Of a stretch of DNA of 64,000 nucleotides, positions 61,601 to 64,000 are shown in pieces. The stretch lies in contig CM029664.1 of assembly GCA_017311315.1 (NCBI GenBank), forward strand, positions 43,592,640 to 43,656,639, read 5' to 3'. The stretch comes from Dendrocalamus latiflorus. Lineage: Eukaryota; Streptophyta; Magnoliopsida; Poales; Poaceae. Made by a program: the position numbers and the translations under genes. The notes beneath the pieces are model-generated. The model saw only the letters and a program-made list of their open reading frames with translations. It ran no database searches and was not told the DNA's origin. The first letter of the stretch is position 1. The number at the start of each line of letters is the position of its first letter.

Positions 61601-62240
61601 GCATAAAGGCCTTGTCGACGCGATTGAGTTTCTACTGTCTGCTAGGATCTGTGCTTTATCTCTGTTCTTGTCATGTTTAAGAGTTAGATTCATAGGATTA
61701 GGAGATGCGTTCTTTACATGTTCTTGTTGTGTTAGCTAGATGGGTAATCTGCTCGTTATCTTGGGATGTTGTAATGGTGGACTCTAATCTTAACGAAAAT
61801 AGAATGTGTTACTGTGTTTATTGCTGTATTTGCTTGTTTTCAGAGGGCATAGTTAACATTTCCTGAGGCTAGCAGAAAAAAAGAAAAAAATTTAGGTATA
61901 GAATGGGCTATCACAGACGGTTCACAGAAGGCTCGAGCTACAAACTGTCTGTAATACTAGCACATCACAGACGTTGTATCTACCAATCATCTGTGATGGA
62001 AAAGTATCATAGACGGTTTTATATACCAACCGTTTGTGATACTCGCCCATCGCAGACGGTTGATTGTTAGAATCGTTTGTGATGTGTATCACAAACGGTT
62101 TTTGGTTCGAGCCATCTGTGATAGTATTCTTCACAGACGATTCTAGTTACAAACCATCTATGTTGTGATTATCACAGACAGTTTACAAACCATCTGTGAT
62201 AACTTCTGATTATCACTGATCGCATAAATTCAAACGGTTG

Positions 62241-62820
62241 GTAAGGTCAGTTTTTGGTTTGGACCGTTCGTCGAAAGGTGATTGACAGCTTGTCGTCGAC
62301 AGTATCATGGTGAAGTTGCAACAAAATTTCGTTGGACAATGCTTGTAGAACGCTGAACTCGTGGAGTTATAAAACTGAAATATCTACGAGAAAAAAGGAT
62401 GCGAGGTGTCTATTAATTTGTCCACATTTTGTTCTGAAGTTACGACATTCAAGTCTAGTGCAGTTCTGATGGCAAAATTCCAGTACCGTTGCAAATCATT
62501 GAGCAGAGAGTTGGGCATTCCGATATATTTTGTTCTGAAGTTATGGCACTAAACAGTACAGTCAGTACGTTTCTTTCAAAGAAACAAACGGTACTAGTCA
62601 GCACTCAGCATATGGAAACAATTACAGAAAGATAAGAAAAAAAATCCTGCTTTAGTGTTGCAGGGTTTCGAGCAAATTTCGTGGTCATATCCGCTCAGAT
62701 TCATATCGTTCGCTGCATGGTTGGAAGAAGTTCAGACTTCCAGACAGCAACAACGCAGAAGCTGATCGCAAATGCATGCCATGTTGCGATAAAAACAAAA
62801 GGGATAAAAGGGAATGTATA
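62241..62820. other. Intergenic DNA, no gene seen
   Basis: AT-rich spacer after the CACTA-like element. No coding frame or RNA gene recognised, and no CACTA right terminus found. Confidence 0.5.
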
Positions 62821-63034
62821 GGTATCATCTGGATATTTTTTTTTCTAATTATCATCTAAATTTATGACCTTTGGATTAGAGATCAAAGAGCCCATTGTTT
62901 TTTAAAGGGGGAGACTTTTTTCAAGGGGGAGGGGGTAGAATTCAAGGGGAGGGAGGAGAATTCATGGCCATTAGATCTCTAATCCAATGGTCCTAAATTT
63001 GGATAATAGTTAAGAAGAAAACATCCGGATAACG
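62821..63034. mobile_element. MITE with long inverted repeats
   Basis: About 65 bases at each end are inverted copies of each other with some mismatches (ggtatcatctggat ... ctttggattagagatc versus gatctctaatccaatgg ... atccggataacg). The loop is purine-rich (caagggggagggggtag). Superfamily not assigned; no clear target duplication. Confidence 0.75.
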
Positions 63035-63559
63035 TTTAACAAAACCCTAAAATAAATGACCTGCCCATTTGGATCATTTCATTTAGCCTCTGTTTGCTTT
63101 GATTTCTAAAAACCGTTTTTATATGGTAAATAACTTTTCTACAGTATCTAACTTTCAAATAAAGTATGATTTACTAATTAATTGTAATATATACTATAAT
63201 AACCTTATTTATATCGATAAAAATCATATAATATCTTTCTACAAACTGTTACTATTTATAAGCTAAAATTAAAAATTAAAATCAAAAGCCAATTTAAAGG
63301 TCCTTCGATTGGTCCGGGTGCAAAACGTGTGCCGCGTAGTATTGTTAATGGCCCAATCCTTGTTATTGTGCGGCAGGACGCAAGAGGGCGGAGAGGGAAG
63401 AGGCCGAGGATATGGAACGGAACACGTAGCGGATTCCCGGCCACCGAAGAGAACGGAGGAGGAAAGCTGTTCGGCTCCCTCCATCTGGAAAGGCCAGATT
63501 TCCCAGGGGACGCTTCGCCTTGCGCAATTCCTTTCCCAGTTGCTTGCCGACCCGAACCC
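63035..63559. promoter_or_regulatory. Upstream region and 5' leader of the CLC-like gene
   Basis: AT-rich until about 63300, then GC-rich up to the ATG. Likely promoter and 5' UTR by position and composition; no convincing TATA box is seen. Confidence 0.35.
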
Positions 63560-64000
63560 ATGGCGCCATGCGCAGCCCCCTCCTCCTCCCTGCGTTTCCT
63601 CCTCGTCTCGTCCCAACCCCCGCCTCCTCTCCCCGGCCGCCGCGCGCCCCGCGCCTTGGCATCCCCGCCCGGAAGCCGTAGCGGTGCCGTGCGCCTTCGG
63701 ATTCGATGCGGCGCGGCGGACGAGGAGGTCGGGGCCCGGCGCGGGGAGAAGGTGAAGGCGGCCGTGGAGGAGATGGCGCCCGGCCGCGACCTCGTCACGC
63801 TCGCCGCCTGCCTCGTCGGCCTCCTCACCGGCCTCTCCGTCGTCCTCTTCAACCTGTCGGTAGCCGCTCGCCAACTGGACTCTATTTGGATTCTACGATT
63901 TATAATTCAGGAGTCGCTGCAATTTTTGCGCGAACTAGTACATGTGTTAGTTGCTGAAGCGAAAAAAATTAGCGTGTGCTACACTATGTTGCCAAGTATA
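63560..64000 (+). CDS. CLC-family chloride channel/transporter, N-terminal exon (partial)
   Basis: From the ATG at 63560 a 100-codon first exon ends at a gtagcc donor (63859/63860). The first 60 residues are rich in Ser, Pro, Ala and Arg without acidic residues, a chloroplast transit-like sequence. A charged segment follows (ADEEVGARRGEKVKAAVEE), then the start of the first CLC membrane helix (LVTLAACLVGLLTGLSVVLF), which resembles plant CLC-e/f proteins, thought to act in plastid or Golgi membranes. The rest of the gene lies beyond the window. The frame stays open to base 64000 through the intron, so the end coordinate is only the window edge. Family assignment rests on one helix and is moderately sure. 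Confidence 0.7.
   Translation, partial: MAPCAAPSSSLRFLLVSSQPPPPLPGRRAPRALASPPGSRSGAVRLRIRCGAADEEVGARRGEKVKAAVEEMAPGRDLVTLAACLVGLLTGLSVVLFNLSVAARQLDSIWILRFIIQESLQFLRELVHVLVAEAKKISVCYTMLPSI

Larger units (their letters stand above)
60581..62240. mobile_element. CACTA-like element with subterminal repeats and a captured histone H3 gene
   Basis: It begins cactactataaaaagg, a CACTA-type terminus, 26 bases upstream of the ABCG start. Both flanks are packed with direct and inverted copies of atcacagacggtt and variants (60620-60740, 61220-61250, 61905-62220), as in CACTA subterminal regions. I could not find the matching right terminus; the last subterminal copies are near 62205. It may be truncated. 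No transposase is present; the centre holds a histone H3 gene fragment. Confidence 0.75.

Noticed and set aside
62150..62330. Right terminus of the CACTA-like element
   Set aside because: Subterminal repeats stop near 62205, but no sequence like ...tatagtagtg follows, so the element end could not be fixed.

Overview
This is nuclear DNA from a grass (Poaceae). The basis is monocot-type split genes with GT-AG introns and GC-rich first exons, grass-type MITEs, a Micron-like element in a (TA)n tract, and Copia, LINE, hAT, Mutator and CACTA-like elements that fill most of the space between and inside genes. I could not identify the species from sequence alone.

Host genes, left to right. (1) An intact farnesyl diphosphate synthase gene (1697-20523, +): 11 exons, 353 codons. 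It is stretched to about 19 kb by a young Copia retrotransposon in intron 1 and an antisense LINE in intron 3. (2) An intact AP-1 adaptor mu subunit gene (30887-34485, +): 11 exons, 429 codons. (3) A predicted plastid-targeted membrane protein of unknown function (42609-45955, +): 5 exons, 377 codons. (4) A single-exon F-box/kelch-like gene (48516-49772, -). (5) A wrecked ABCG half-transporter (52859-60555, -), broken by frameshifts, catalytic-residue loss and at least two insertions. (6) The first exon of a CLC-type chloride channel/transporter with a plastid transit-like N terminus (63560 onward, +), running off the window.

Mobile DNA. 3101-10780 is a complete Copia element with 1,630-bp LTRs and a 5-bp target duplication. 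11677-~18835 is a LINE. 21794-27680 is a nest: an outer hAT element (perfect 8-bp duplication) holds a gag/protease-only Copia-like element, which itself holds an inner hAT element (perfect 8-bp duplication) and a MITE. 28228-30514 is a large non-autonomous element with a purine-rich minisatellite. 36152-41733 is a Mutator-like element with ~250-bp TIRs that carries both a damaged MURA transposase and a captured, spliced piece of a UBP12/13-type ubiquitin protease gene; inside that piece sits a Micron-like element flanked by a very long (TA)n tract. 42076-42475 is a hAT MITE just upstream of gene 3. 50028-51855 is a solo LTR just upstream of the F-box gene. From 60581 a CACTA-like element carries a captured histone H3 gene with its promoter, fused by a large in-frame internal deletion.

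The most interesting signals are the two transposon-borne captures of host chromatin/ubiquitin genes (UBP12/13 in the MULE, histone H3 in the CACTA-like element), the unusual gag/protease-only retroelement with a glycine/alanine-rich reading frame in place of integrase and reverse transcriptase, and the hairpin-rich LTR motif it shares with an 18-bp tandem array elsewhere in the window. The housekeeping genes show no functional clustering. Exon boundaries were placed by eye from splice signals and family conservation, not from transcripts.
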